Counted from the stretch's first letter, positions 44,224 through 54,150 are shown. The stretch is DNA of 64,000 nucleotides from Prorocentrum cordatum (GCA_963575745.1 CAUYUJ010015727.1:215820-279819), one strand, 5' to 3'. Numbers and translations: made by a program. The notes: a model not told the origin generated them from the letters alone.

Positions 44224-44880
44224 TCGTCGTCGTCGTCGGAGCAGGAGGAGGAGAAGGAGGAGGAGGAGGAGGGGACGGGAGGAGGAGGGGAAGGATGAGG
44301 AAGAGGAGGAGGAGCAGGAGGAGGAGGAAGAGGAGGAGGAGGAGGAGGAGGAGGAGGAGCAGGAGGAGGAGGAAGAGGAGGGGGAGGGTGAGGGGGAGGT
44401 GGAGGAGGGCGTCGGGGACGAGGCAATGGTGGGGGAGGAGGGGTGCGGGGGAGCACGGCGGGGGGAGGAGAAGCAGGAAACGAGGAGAAGGAGAATGAGG
44501 AGGAGGAGGAGGAGGAGGAGGAGGAGGAGGGGGCAGTGGATGGGGAGGGCGAGGGGGGGGCAGAACGCGAGGGATGTCAATGGGAGAAGGAGGAATAGGA
44601 AAAGCGGGGGAGAGGAGGGAGGGAGGGGGAGGCTCGGACACACTGTTATTTTCTTAGACGCGTATGATAAGATATGAGGTTGAGGGGGGGCGGGGGAAGG
44701 GCAAGACCGGAGGATTAGGAGGAGGAGGAGGAGGAGGAGCAGAGGAGCACGGAGATAGGATCATGATGAGGAGAAGGAGGCGGCAGGATTAGAAGGACGG
44801 GGTGGTGGGATAATATTGATGATGATGATGAGGAGGAGGAGGAGGAGGAGGAGGAGGAGGAGGACGCTGACAAGGACGAG
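44113..44880. repeat. GCC/GTC and GGA microsatellite blocks
   Basis: (GCC)n and (GTC)n at 44140-44240, purine-rich GGA repeats at 44240-44560, and (GGA)/(GAT) at 44715-44870. Confidence 0.9.
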
Positions 44881-45163
44881 GATGATGGCGAAGGCCAGGA
44901 CGATGGCGAGGGCGAGGGCGACGACAGCGACACGCTCGACGATGGCGATACCAGTGGCGTTCAGTTTCCTGGCGCGTAACTCACCGCCTCTCGCTCAAAT
45001 GCGCGTGCCAGCCACGTGGCCGCCCGCAAGAATGCGGCAGGGCGGTACGAACTGACGGATTTGTCTCCCTCCACCTCCTCCTCCTCCTCCTCCCTCGTGG
45101 CCCTCTCCCTATTTCCTCCCTCCCTCCCTCCCTCACGATGCTTTCTCTTCCTTACAGTGGAGG
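44881..45163. other. Spacer, no gene recognised
   Basis: GACGATGGCGA repeats to about 44950 and a pyrimidine-rich tract at 45065-45140. Confidence 0.4.
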
Positions 45164-45318
45164 CCCATGCCAAGAAACACCCCGCTTGTCTCCAGGTTGC
45201 CCTGGGTTCCTTGGGCTTCGATGGTTTTGCTGTGGCAGGCGTGACGCTTCCACACCAAAAATCAGTGGACGTCCTGGGGTGTCAGGGTTGGGTTTCTCGT
45301 GGAAGGTTCCTGGGTCGG
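45164..45318. repeat. Dispersed repeat shared with 14043-14197, copy 2
   Basis: Same orientation and length as copy 1. See that entry. Confidence 0.6.
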
Positions 45319-45715
45319 GCCCCTGCCGCATCTTCGCCTTCTTCATCAGCCCCCTCCTGCTGCTGCCGCTCCTCCCCTCCTGCCACGCCGCAGCAGCCCC
45401 CTGGCTCCCCCACTTGAGCGCACGCTGCGCGGCCCGAGGCCCCCCGCCACCTGCTGGAGCCACCTGCCTCCCGCACCGCTGCCGACCGTGCCCGCACGCG
45501 CCGGCCTCCCACTGGGAGAGCAGGCTCTCCGTGCTTCGACCAGACGTAAGAGTGACATTGCGCCGGAGTGACCCTTGGTGCGGGGCACAGATGCGCCCTC
45601 AGGTGGCTGAAGACGAAGCGGCAGCAGCGGCTTGCGCGCCCAGGTTTGGTCTCCCCGCGGCCCCCCAAAATCGGCCAGATGGCGATGGGGGGATCAGGAC
45701 ATGGGGGGATGAGTA
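45319..45715. other. No gene recognised
   Basis: GC-rich unique sequence with chance frames only. Confidence 0.4.
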
Positions 45716-45717
45716 TC

Positions 45718-45915
45718 GGGTACCGTTTTGTTGGGATACAATTTGTACCTTCTCTGCGGGTTGCAAGTACAAATTGTACCTTCTCCCCCCCCATTAACAT
45801 CCTCGCTCATGTCGCGGACGTTGTCAAAAGTACAATTTGTACCTTGACTGCGTGGCGTCGGTACAAATTGTACCTTCTCCGTGGGGCGTAGGTACAATTT
45901 GTACCTCGGTTGCGC
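45718..45915. repeat. Cluster of GGTACAAATTGTACC palindromes
   Basis: Five near-identical palindromes of the type GTACAAATTGTACC (about 45738, 45768, 45828, 45861, 45890), each followed by TTCTC, TTGACTGCG or CTCGG. Spacers share GnGGGnTGnnnGTAC words. They could be protein-binding sites or parts of nested foldbacks. Confidence 0.8.
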
Positions 45916-46200
45916 TTCTCTCCCCCCCTGGACTTATCCCCCCCATGTGCATCCCGCCAAAAAACAGCCGCGCACCAAAGGTCACTCGTACCCAGGGTCA
46001 CTCTTGCGTGTGGTCGAGTGCTCTCTCCGTGGCCTCGTGCCCCGTGCAGTGTCTCGGCGGGACCTCTCGGGTCTTGCGGGCGCCCCAGGCACCCCCGCTC
46101 TCCCCGGCCCTGCGTGCGGAGAGTTCGGCCGCTCGTGCTGCTCCGAGCCGGGTGCCAACAGCAGGCTCGCCGTGCCTGTGTGTGTTGGATAAACATTAAC
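45916..46200. other. Spacer, no gene recognised
   Basis: Unique sequence with no recognisable feature. Confidence 0.4.
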
Positions 46201-46328
46201 TTGGCATCGCTCGGACGTGTGCATTTTTCCTTCGGCGAGGACCATCGAGGAGCATCCTTGATCATTTGGCGAAAAAAACGCTCGAAACCGAAAAACGCAC
46301 GCGGAATGGAGGTCCGAGCGATGGCCAG
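46201..46328. mobile_element. Short inverted-repeat element, family A copy 2
   Basis: Begins TTGGCATCGCTCGGACGTGT like copy 1 and ends GGTCCGAGCGATGGCCA. Both flanks carry TTAA (ATTAAC before, GTTAAG after), a possible target duplication. Confidence 0.65.
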
Positions 46329-46564
46329 TTAAGCGGTGGAGAAAAGCAGCAAAAACACGAAACAGCGCCGGCCTCCCAGCTTGCCGCCATCTCCCAACGA
46401 TAATAGCGATAGCAACGGTAAAAGCGATAATGCTATCATCGTTGTCATCGCTGTTCTCGTGATTGTAAATCTCGTTGTTACCGTGGTTACCCTTTTGGTT
46501 CTTCTCGAGAGCCCCACCAACTCTCTGCACGCACGTGGTAGATGACATCCTACAGCGCCAGACC

Positions 46565-46794
46565 ACATCTTGGCGAGGATCTTCCGGCCCTTGAGCTCCG
46601 TCTCTGCCAGGGTGACTGGTTTTCTTGGCCTCCGCCTCTGTGGAACAGCGCGCTTGCTCGCACCCGAGCGATCTCCCGTAGACGGCCCCGTCCTTCGTGA
46701 GCACATTGCAGAATTCCACGGTGCCCGTTTGTTTCATGTGGTCCTCGAGCTCGCGCCAGTCGACGAAGTAGTCGATGTTCCTAACGTAGACCAT
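46565..46794 (-). pseudogene. RNA recognition motif (RRM), one frameshift
   Basis: From Met at 46794 (minus) the frame reads MVYVRNIDYFVDWRELEDHM, the first strand (RNP2-like VYVRNI) and helix of an RRM, then the RNP1-position GRSLGCE and CSTEAEAKK. The expected end of the fold, VTLAETELKGRKILAK, continues in the -1/+1 frame (46329-46706 frame), so a single shift near 46640 splits the domain. RRM proteins bind single-stranded RNA. Upstream the frame stays open to a TGA at 46957-46959 and contains an imperfect duplication around VISYR. LINE-D begins about 130 bp beyond. A single-base indel or assembly error could also explain the break. Confidence 0.65.
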
Positions 46795-47085
46795 GTTCTC
46801 CCCATTCCGCAGGTTGTCGTTGCAGCCCCTGTAGCTGATGACATTTTTGCACCACTGGTTGCCCCACTGCCCATTGCCACTGCTTGTTCTTCTCGCACGT
46901 GCTGGCCCACGCCTGTAGCTGATGACGTCTTTGAGCTCTTCTCCTCTGCCTCTGTCTCATCCATCGTCATTTCGTCGACGACATTGTCGGGGACCTGGCA
47001 CCTCAGGTGGTGACCAGGTCCCCGCGGGCGCGGCCGCTCAGCGGCCGCGTAGTTTAGTGAGACTCCTCCTCACACGCAGGGCCCA

Positions 47086-49116
47086 TTGGCCGCCTTAGAT
47101 CAGATATATTCTGTATTTTTTCTTCTGCTGAAGCCGAAAGGAGGTACCAGGCCTCTGGGGCTCCTGCCGACTCCCACGCGCGTGGCCGAGCGAGCGCACG
47201 CACCGCTATTCTATGCTTGGGAGAATATGATACGGAGGCCATACGATGCAGCTGGACCAGGTGGCGGAGCAGAAGAAACAATATGGCACCATATGTTTGT
47301 GGACGAGGGGGCCAACAGGCTCGACGGCACAACCACAGCCACGGGGGTCCTGGATCTGGAAAAGGCCTTCGAACACACATCGATGTACAATATATGGGAG
47401 ATTGCCGATGAGGTTGGATTCCCACGGCACTTGCTAAAGATCGAGATTTCAATTTTCACATGCGTCAGGAGTGTCGCTGTCAGTGGAGTCACCAGCTCGC
47501 GCAGTGGCTCCACTTACTCCGCGGTGGTCGCAGGCAGCACCGCAGGCACGAGAGCCCTCAAGATGGTGGTCATCAGGGTCCTGGATAATATCATGGCGCG
47601 CTGGCCGCACTTGTACATCACTTTGTATGTCGACGATGTCATTTTCCAGCGCAGAGCGGACCCCATCACGATGTCCGAGGAGCTGGGGGACGCGGTCGCC
47701 TACTACATCGACCAGATCGAGGGCGACGGCCTCCCCGTCTCACGCCGCCGCGACGGCGGCGCCGCAGGCAAGGGGTTTATTATAACCGCTTCTCGCCGTG
47801 CACGCCAGGCGTGCAAGCACTGGGCAGGCCGTTTGGGCCTCGATTTCAAACCCTTTAGTGACCAGTTAGCCGTAGACAGCGCTGGCGGCAATATTGTCAG
47901 AGTCCGAGGGCGAACCTGGGGCCGCGAGCAGGTTGCTCTCAGGAGGAAGCGCAAGATAACGGCGCTCGCTCGGCAGGGGGCGCGAGTTGGTAAGGTCGTC
48001 CGCTGCGGCCTTATCCCTTCTCTCACCTACGGCACCCCCTGTCTTGGCATGGACCCCAGCAAGCTCGACAGAACGAGGCAATTTGTGGCGAGCAGTCTTG
48101 GAGGTGCCGCTATTGGCAAGGACCGCACCATGAGACTGTGGCTCCGCCACGTTGACCCAGTGATTGAAGCATGCATCAAGCCACTGGTCCAGTGGGCCAT
48201 TGCGGTCTTCAACGATGTTGCCCTTTGGGAGCTCGGCACTGGGAGGCAAGCGAGCATGGCCTTAGCAGCCAGACCGCTCGCGAACCGCTGGAGGCAGGTT
48301 CGTGGGTCAGCATCGGCTGTGCTCGCCACCCTAGGCAGGCGAGGGTGGCACTGGCCAGCCTACCATGCTTTCATCACCCACGCGGGTTATTGCATCGACC
48401 TCCGCCGCACAGCCCCCTCTGCCTTGAAGGGGCTGGTGACGGCGAGACTTGAAGCTGTCGAACTCGCCGCCTGGGCCACTGCCAGGAACCTCAGTTTTGT
48501 TCGGCCCTTCTTGAAGCCCGTCCGCGCTGCCCTCCGACAGCGGCGAAACTCCCCTGGGCGCCAGCAGGCCATCTTGGCCTTTGCGCGCAAATCATTCTGG
48601 GCCCAGGACAAGGTTTGGAAAGCAGGGCATAGCGACGCTCGCGAGTGCCAGTTCTGCCAAGCGCCTGAGGGCACTCAGCACCACCGTTTTTGCAAGCGCG
48701 CAGGTTTGAGCGAAGCTCGGAGGATTGCGGCAGAGGAGGTGCCCGACATTGCCCAGAGAGCGGCGGGCTCCATGCCTTCCTCCCTCCTTTTCTCCAGAGG
48801 CCTCACCGCCCATCCTGTCGAAGACCCTTTTTCTTTGGTCCAGGATTGTATCGAGGGGTTAGACTTTGAATTCGGCGACGATCCCCTCACTTCGGGGCCT
48901 GCACACTCCGATGGATCGGGCATTGCCCCCCCAGGGTGCAAGTCGTTCGGATGGGGTTTCGCGTTTCTCGACGTGGACGGTCGTGTCGTCAAGGCTGGTC
49001 GTGGCACCCTGGGGGGACCTCGCCTGTTGGGCCTGGTCCTGAGAGCTGAACTCATGGGCCTTCTAACTTCTAAGGGCCCTCCAGCACGGGAGAGCCCCCC
49101 ATCCAGGTTGCTGTAG
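47086..49116 (+). CDS. LINE-D reverse transcriptase with RNase H start, intact 676-codon frame
   Basis: A non-LTR retrotransposon polyprotein fragment. FLLLKPKGGTRPLGLLPT (residues 12-29) is the opening fingers block. TGVLDLEKAFEH holds motif A (D90). VAGSTAGTRALKM is motif B. YITLYVDDVIF holds motif C (D183, D184). Thumb and connection regions follow, with a C-x2-C group (ECQFCQ...). Near residue 610, HSDGSGIAPPGCKSFGWGFAF opens an RNase H with its first Asp, and RAELMGLL supplies the Glu. The frame ends at 49116 and RNase H resumes in another frame at 49250, so one shift breaks it. The endonuclease is absent, typical of 5' truncation at insertion. The reverse-transcriptase part itself looks uninterrupted. 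Confidence 0.88.
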   Translation: MAALDQIYSVFFLLLKPKGGTRPLGLLPTPTRVAERAHAPLFYAWENMIRRPYDAAGPGGGAEETIWHHMFVDEGANRLDGTTTATGVLDLEKAFEHTSMYNIWEIADEVGFPRHLLKIEISIFTCVRSVAVSGVTSSRSGSTYSAVVAGSTAGTRALKMVVIRVLDNIMARWPHLYITLYVDDVIFQRRADPITMSEELGDAVAYYIDQIEGDGLPVSRRRDGGAAGKGFIITASRRARQACKHWAGRLGLDFKPFSDQLAVDSAGGNIVRVRGRTWGREQVALRRKRKITALARQGARVGKVVRCGLIPSLTYGTPCLGMDPSKLDRTRQFVASSLGGAAIGKDRTMRLWLRHVDPVIEACIKPLVQWAIAVFNDVALWELGTGRQASMALAARPLANRWRQVRGSASAVLATLGRRGWHWPAYHAFITHAGYCIDLRRTAPSALKGLVTARLEAVELAAWATARNLSFVRPFLKPVRAALRQRRNSPGRQQAILAFARKSFWAQDKVWKAGHSDARECQFCQAPEGTQHHRFCKRAGLSEARRIAAEEVPDIAQRAAGSMPSSLLFSRGLTAHPVEDPFSLVQDCIEGLDFEFGDDPLTSGPAHSDGSGIAPPGCKSFGWGFAFLDVDGRVVKAGRGTLGGPRLLGLVLRAELMGLLTSKGPPARESPPSRLL

Positions 49117-49249
49117 ACAACAACACAGTGGACCGAGGCTTCCAGCGTGGAGAGGCCTGGTGCACCAAAGCTAGGAGGCCTCACGCCGACCTGTGGCGCC
49201 GCATCTGGATTCTTGTGCGTGAGGATTTCAAGATTCTGGTGCTCTCGAA

Positions 49250-49978
49250 GTGGTCAAGGTGAAGGCCCACTCGGGCTGCGACCCCGATACCCTCGTCGGC
49301 CAAGCCCGCTTCGACGTCCTGGGCAACGCGCAGGCGGACCTGCAGGCCAGGAAGGGCGCGGCCCTGCACGGGCCCCCCGAGGGGCGAATGCAGATCTGGC
49401 AGCAGCGGTCCAAGGACTCTATCCATATGTGTAATTTTGTAGCGTGCATGACTATGCAAGTTGGCACGTTCAAGGACACCACAGGCCGCCAGGCCCAGGT
49501 TCGGAGTGGGGTCCGCCTGCGTAGGCATGCTCGGGAGGGGCCCCCACCTGGGACCCGACCCCGCAACCTGGTCTGGGACTGCAAGGCCTGGAGATGTCAG
49601 CAGTGCGGCCGTTTCTCTGGCACGACTCAGGGAATGCGCGCCCTTTTTCACACTCCCTGCAGGAATGCACATGCTAGGGTGGCCCGTTTCGTCCTGCCCG
49701 CAAGGACCTCGCTGGGGCCACCCAGCCGTCAGCACGTTCTCTTGCTTGCTGGAGGTTTTGTGTTTTGTGGCAATTGCGGGGTTTTCTCCAGCGGGCGGGC
49801 CAAGAAGCTGTGCCCACCATGCGAAGGAGAGCCTGCCAATGCGCAGGCGAAGTGCCGCCGCGGCAAGCTGCTCAGGGGTGAGAACCCGCACGCAAGTCAA
49901 AGACTGTGCGTCGGGCAGGCTGCGCCTCTCCCACCCGCTGAGCAGCGGGAGGTGCTGGCTGCGCTGCAAGCGCGCTAG
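49250..49978 (+). pseudogene. LINE-D RNase H end and C-terminal Cys domain
   Basis: MVKVKAHSGCDPDTL...GNAQADLQA is the last RNase H block (K-V-K-A-H and N-x2-A-D), out of frame with the upstream part. About 110 residues on, WRCQQCGRFSGTTQG...HTPC gives the C-x2-C...C motif shared with LINE-A and LINE-C. A second CGNCG...CPPC group follows near the end. The stop is at 49976-49978. Confidence 0.75.
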
Positions 49979-50039
49979 CACTGCGCTCTGACCTCGGTGC
50001 GCAGCGGTGCGCCATCGGGGAGTTCCCAAACAAACAACC

Positions 50040-50178
50040 CTTCTCGCACAGCCGAGCTACCACTGCCGTCCCCCCTCGCACAGTGCACCGGCTGCCACCG
50101 CCCTTGAGCTGCCACTGCCGCCCCTCCAAGAGCTGCCACTGCCGTTCCTTAGCTGCCATTGCCGTTCTTTTTCGTTGC
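50040..50178 (+). repeat. AGCTGCCACTGCCGTCC tandem repeats at the 3' end of LINE-D
   Basis: Four to five units of about 22 bp built on AGCTGCCACTGCCG, ending TTCTTTTTCG. Located where the untranslated tail of the element should be, so they may be its 3' terminus. Confidence 0.65.
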
Positions 50179-50194
50179 CAGATAGATCCTACTC

Positions 50195-50470
50195 GTGCGC
50201 CGCCTCCCTCGTCGGTTGAACTTTCTGCATTTCGGCGATGAGCAGGTGTACGAGTTCTTGGTGGCCACGTTCGACGGCGAAGCTGCAGAAATTAGCCAAG
50301 AACTGGTGGACGATATCAGGAGCAAGCGGGTCACGCTAGACAGGCAGGTCCCGCAGCCAGTAGGCCACGCCCGCGGCGTCACCGTTTACGACCGCTTCTT
50401 CCAGGACGTCCGCGTCCAGCTCGAAACGGGACGCTTCAGGCCATCTGACGCCGTAATGCTTCGCCCGAGC
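50195..50470 (+). CDS. Unknown exon-like open frame
   Basis: The frame starting at 50195 begins with balanced, non-repetitive sequence (LHFGDEQVYEFLVATFDGEAAEISQELVDDIRSKR, in two short pieces here) and then TVYDRFFQDVRVQLETGRFRPSD. Charge and hydrophobic spacing look like a folded protein rather than a repeat artefact. I recognise no family. From about 50570 the frame enters a CTC array, so any real coding part ends before it, perhaps at a splice site. It directly follows the LINE-D tail. Confidence 0.35.
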
Positions 50471-50570
50471 TCTGTCTTCCTAGCTGATGGTGTCGGGTTC
50501 GTGCTTCGCTGTGCCGTCCTCGTAGCTGATGGCATCTGGCTCGTGCGTCGCGTCTCCATCCTCGCTGATC

Positions 50571-50815
50571 CTCTTCCTCCTCGTCCTCCTCCTCCTCCTC
50601 CCTCATCTCCTCCTCCTCCTCCTCCTCCTTGTCCTCCTCCTCCTTCTCCTCCTCCTCCTCCTCCTCCTCCTCCTCCTCCTCCTCCTCCTCTTCCTGCTCC
50701 TCACCTTCTCATTATCCTCGTCCCCAACCTCGTCTTCCTTCTCCTCCTCCTCCTCCTCCTCTCCTCCTCCTCCTCCTCCTCCTCCTCCTCCTCCTCCTCC
50801 TCCCGCCTCCCTCGT
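50571..50815. repeat. (CTC)n pyrimidine-rich array
   Basis: CTC/TCC triplets with short interruptions. Confidence 0.95.
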
Positions 50816-51640
50816 TTCCATCTCCGTCCCCCCTTGTATCGTCTCCACCCCTCCTCACGTTCTGCACCTCTCCCTCCCCACCCCTACCCCACTCCATCAA
50901 TTGGTGGGATGGCGAAGTTGTACACAGCGCAGAGATCCGTGACGCGTCGCGTATTCCAGCCAGCCTGCTACAGCGGTCGATGCGCCTCTGCAGCCAATTA
51001 TATCGCTCTGTGGCCCAGACGTTATTCTCGCTCGCTGGATCTGTCCTTTGAGCCGCCAATCAAAAAATATTCCAGCCAGCCCTGTCGGGGGCCTCTTGAG
51101 AGTTTCTGGGATGCGTCTAATGGGAGACTGGGGGCCGTCTTCGGGACCCTCGTGGGGGTTTCGTGCGGGTTTTTGGAGTCCTGCTGGGGTCTGGAGGCCG
51201 TTTTGATCCGTAAGGTTATGCGGAATTCACTCGAAGAGGCTCGGTCGAACAGTTCTGGGGGCCCTATTCGAGCGACATTGGATTGCCCTACTGGTGGATT
51301 GGGGCCATTTTCGGGATTTCCTGGGGCTCCCGGACGCATTCCAGCGTTCCTCTGAATCCGAAAGCTTGGGAAGTGGAAAGCATCACAGCGCGGCGGTTCG
51401 TGGCGGCATCCCAGTTCTGACGCCAGTTGTCGAAGCATGTTGTCTGCTCCCAGATGCTCCGCCCGGCAAAAATATTGGACCCCCAGTATGTGCTTCAATG
51501 TGGTTTGATTGTGGTTCATATCTCTAGGCGTCGGCGGAGGCCTCCCTGGGCACCTGATCGTTGATGCTTGGTTTCCTATGGGGGTCTCGGGGGCATACGG
51601 GGTTTTCTGGGACGTCGCTGGCCCCCCCCCCGGCCTGGGC
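50816..51640. other. No gene recognised; TTGGGGCC-type words
   Basis: 51085-51330 holds degenerate repeats such as GGGGGCC.TCTTGGG and TTTTCGGGA, related to the array at 54.9-55.5 kb. Confidence 0.45.
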
Positions 51641-51672
51641 TAGAACTTGAGCGCGCGCGAAGCGCGCGTGAC
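51641..51672. repeat. Short dispersed hairpin GCGCGCGCGAAGCGCGCG, copy 1
   Basis: CTAGAACTTGAGCGCGCGCG followed by AAGCGCGCG. The same CTAGAACnTnAGCGCGCGCGAAGC segment recurs at 58602-58632. Confidence 0.6.
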
Positions 51673-51714
51673 GGCGGCGACCGAGACACGCAATGGCTGA
51701 GTTCTTTCCCCAAC

Positions 51715-51878
51715 CATCTTGTGGTGTTGGGTCCTCGTTTTGAAGAGACCGCACGCCGCGTCTCGCATGTCCTCCCGCTCCCTCCTCCCGCTCCTCCTCC
51801 AGTCCCATCCCTACCTTTCCCCTCCGCGAGGCACTGTTTCGGCTCACCCCGCACACGTTTCGTGGCCCCATAGGGTGT
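51715..51878. repeat. Dispersed repeat, inverted relative to 16380-16562
   Basis: GTGGTGTTGGGTCCTCGTTT plus TGAAGAGAC matches the reverse complement of 16512-16546. Ends with CACACGTTTCGTGGCCCCAT, the edge of a 90-bp satellite unit. Confidence 0.65.
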
Positions 51879-52554
51879 TCCATCGAAGACGACTCTCACA
51901 CTGCGGTATTCACAGATGCATGGGGTCCCAGGATTGTCCTTTCCCTTGAGGCTGGCTTTTCAGCCCGAGTCGTTTTGTTGACGGCCCTGGGGCCTGGCGA
52001 GGGTTTTTGGAGGCCGACAATTTTTGGAATGCCTGGGCCCCAGAGGTCTGCACCACTTCCTTGGGGCCAGTCCTGCGTCCCGGGTTGTTTCCTGACGCTC
52101 CCGAGGCCCGGCGAGGGCTTCCGGAGGCCGAGAATGGCCAAACTCCAGGGGCAGCCCGACCGACCTTCAGCAGACCATCCCTTCCGTGACGGCCCGAGAC
52201 GCACGCATGCGGCCGGAGGGAAATTTTGCGAGGCGAGGGTGACGCCACGGCAGGGGATGGCTTGCCAGGGGTCGGAGAGGCCGCGCCCCCCAAAACCGTC
52301 CGGTCCAATCTTTGTCGGAGCGTCGGGTCTCTGGGCCGTGCGGCGCGGGCGTGGCCGGGGGCGGCGTGCGCGCGCGTGCGCCGCGCGCGAAGCCCGAAGG
52401 CGGGCGGCCGCCGCCGCGCCTCTTCGCTGGGCCCGGGCCTCTCCGCCAGCTGCGGCAGCGCCTCGCCGCCGCCCCGGGCCCCGCCGGCCGCGCTGCCAGG
52501 CCGCGCGCCCGTGCCGGAGTGTCGGTCGGGAGGACCGGCGTGGGCACGGAGACT
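51879..52554. other. No gene recognised
   Basis: GC-rich sequence. A duplicated segment GGCCTGGCGAGGGTTTTTGG / GGCCCGGCGAGGGCTTCCGG (about 51992 and 52108) with GAGGCCGA is an internal 115-bp duplication. Confidence 0.45.
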
Positions 52555-52587
52555 CGGGCCGGACGAAAGGGGGGGATTGGGAAAGGG
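52555..52587. mobile_element. MITE family C, left-end fragment
   Basis: CGGGCCGGACGAAAGGGGGG followed by GATTGGGAAAGGG matches the left end of both family C copies, then sequence diverges into short GGAACTCTGACGCTCT tandem repeats. Confidence 0.7.
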
Positions 52588-52677
52588 ACTGGAACTCTGG
52601 AACTCTGACGCTCTGGAACTCTGACGCTCTGGAACTCTGGCGCCGCACCCGCAGCACTCTAGACGGTGCTCATGTTC

Positions 52678-52870
52678 GGGCCGGACGAAAGGGGGGGGAT
52701 AGGGAAAGGGGGGGGTCCGAAATTTGCTGCATGCAGCTGGTTTCGGCCTCACCGAGGGGCCCATTCCTCGATACACAGCCGCCTCCGGCGCCGGGAGGCG
52801 CCGGGAAAATCAGCTACGTGAGCTGATTCTCAAACCCCCCCTTTGCTATCCCCCCCTTTCGCCCGACCCG
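52678..52870. mobile_element. MITE family C copy 2 (193 bp)
   Basis: Same length and internal sequence as copy 1 at 27430-27622. Left arm CGGGCCGGACGAAAGG has two changes against the right arm. Confidence 0.88.
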
Positions 52871-53037
52871 AGAGACAGCTCACCAGCCTCGAACTCATCC
52901 CTATCCCTAGGATTGACACGCCCAGAGGCGATGACGATCTCAGGGATGCACCCTCAGAAGCTGAGGGAATCCCTAAGATCGCCATCGTGATGAGGCGATG
53001 CCCAACATCGGGGGGATATGTTCCAGGCTGGTAAACA

Positions 53038-53250
53038 GCGAGTCTTATGATGTTCCAACCTACTTTCGCCTTGACCACCAGCAAGAATTTCGAGCGCCAG
53101 AAAAGTACCCAAAAACTTAAGGGTTTTCACGTGTCGGGCCCTGGGAGACACTGTTTCGACAGTATTTCGACACTCTTTCGACACTTTTCCGGGTGCTCGA
53201 AATTATTTCTGGAATGTGGACCTTAAGTACGATGGGAACAACATAAAGCG
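53038..53250. repeat. Dispersed repeat family G copy 2
   Basis: See copy 1 at 38527-38745. This copy has a local expansion of TTTCGACA. Confidence 0.75.
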
Positions 53251-53308
53251 AGCCGTTTTTGTTGCTCGTTGTTTTGCCGATCGGCGCGGGCCCTCGCACC
53301 CCCTCCCT

Positions 53309-53508
53309 CGAAGAAGCAGAAGCGCCATAGACATAAACGGTTGGTGCTCCGCGCGGATCTCTTGGATCCGTGCTGGGCCCCCGGCGGCGCCTCCAGCGCC
53401 GCGCCTGGCGCGCTCCGTGCGCCAGGGAGAGGGGTCGAGCGCAGATCCAAGAAATTCGCGCGGAGCGCCAAAGTTTCTGTGTATGCCGTTTTTTCTTCTT
53501 CTATTCGC
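53309..53508. mobile_element. Foldback element family F copy 4 (200 bp, most complete)
   Basis: Arms extend from GAAGAAGCAGAAGCGCCATA on the left to TGCCGTTTTTTCTTCTTC on the right, around the core TCCGCGCGGATCTCTTGGAT. This copy defines the full element length. Confidence 0.85.
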
Positions 53509-53673
53509 ACCCCCTCCCCCCCACCCATGGAGTAGATCTTGGCTGTTTTGGCGCCTGTTTCAAGCAGGTGGAGTCTCCCCCGCAGGACGCACTGGTGCAG
53601 GCAGTCGCACTAAGCAGAGGTCCGGAGCCAGGCCCCCCCCCCCTTCCCCCCCTTTTCGCCCAATGTCGAAATG

Positions 53674-53855
53674 CCGAGTAAGAAAACGTTCGCAAAGTCC
53701 AACAGCAGTTCTTGTTCATTCTGAGCACGGTTCGCTGTCGGCGTCGCCGCGGTCTTGGTCCATGTGAGACAGAAGGCCGCCTGCCCAACAGCGGCTGCTG
53801 TCGATTTTGGACAACATTTGTTGTTGGCCATCGTAATTACTTATTTTTGTCCGTG
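53674..53855. mobile_element. MITE family D copy 2 (diverged)
   Basis: Interior GAGACAGAAGGCCGCCTGCC and CCAACAGCGGCTGCTGTCG aligns with copy 1. The arms have drifted. Confidence 0.75.
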
Positions 53856-53979
53856 CACAGTTCGGGCGTCTGCAATCTGGGCCCGGTGCAGGTTTCCAAG
53901 GGGCAGGAAATCAGCAAAGACTTCCGGTCGCGATGCTTGACTTTCGCGCCCGCTTCGTTTAGGCCTCCCAGTTGGGGTC

Positions 53980-54150
53980 CGAGCAGATGGGGTCAGAGGA
54001 TGGCGCCGCATCGCCGATGCATCGGCGACGCGGCTCGATGTGGAGCCCGACTTCCTCCGCGCTGACGTCGCCGATGCATCACCCGCGTCGACGATACATC
54101 CTCGATGCGTCGCCACTGCATCGGCGGTGCCGCGCGATCCTCCCGCCCCG
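53980..54150. repeat. CGATGCATCGGCG-type palindromic repeats
   Basis: CGCCGATGCATC and its reverse complement recur (about 54009, 54070, 54117), each around the ATGCAT palindrome. Confidence 0.65.
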
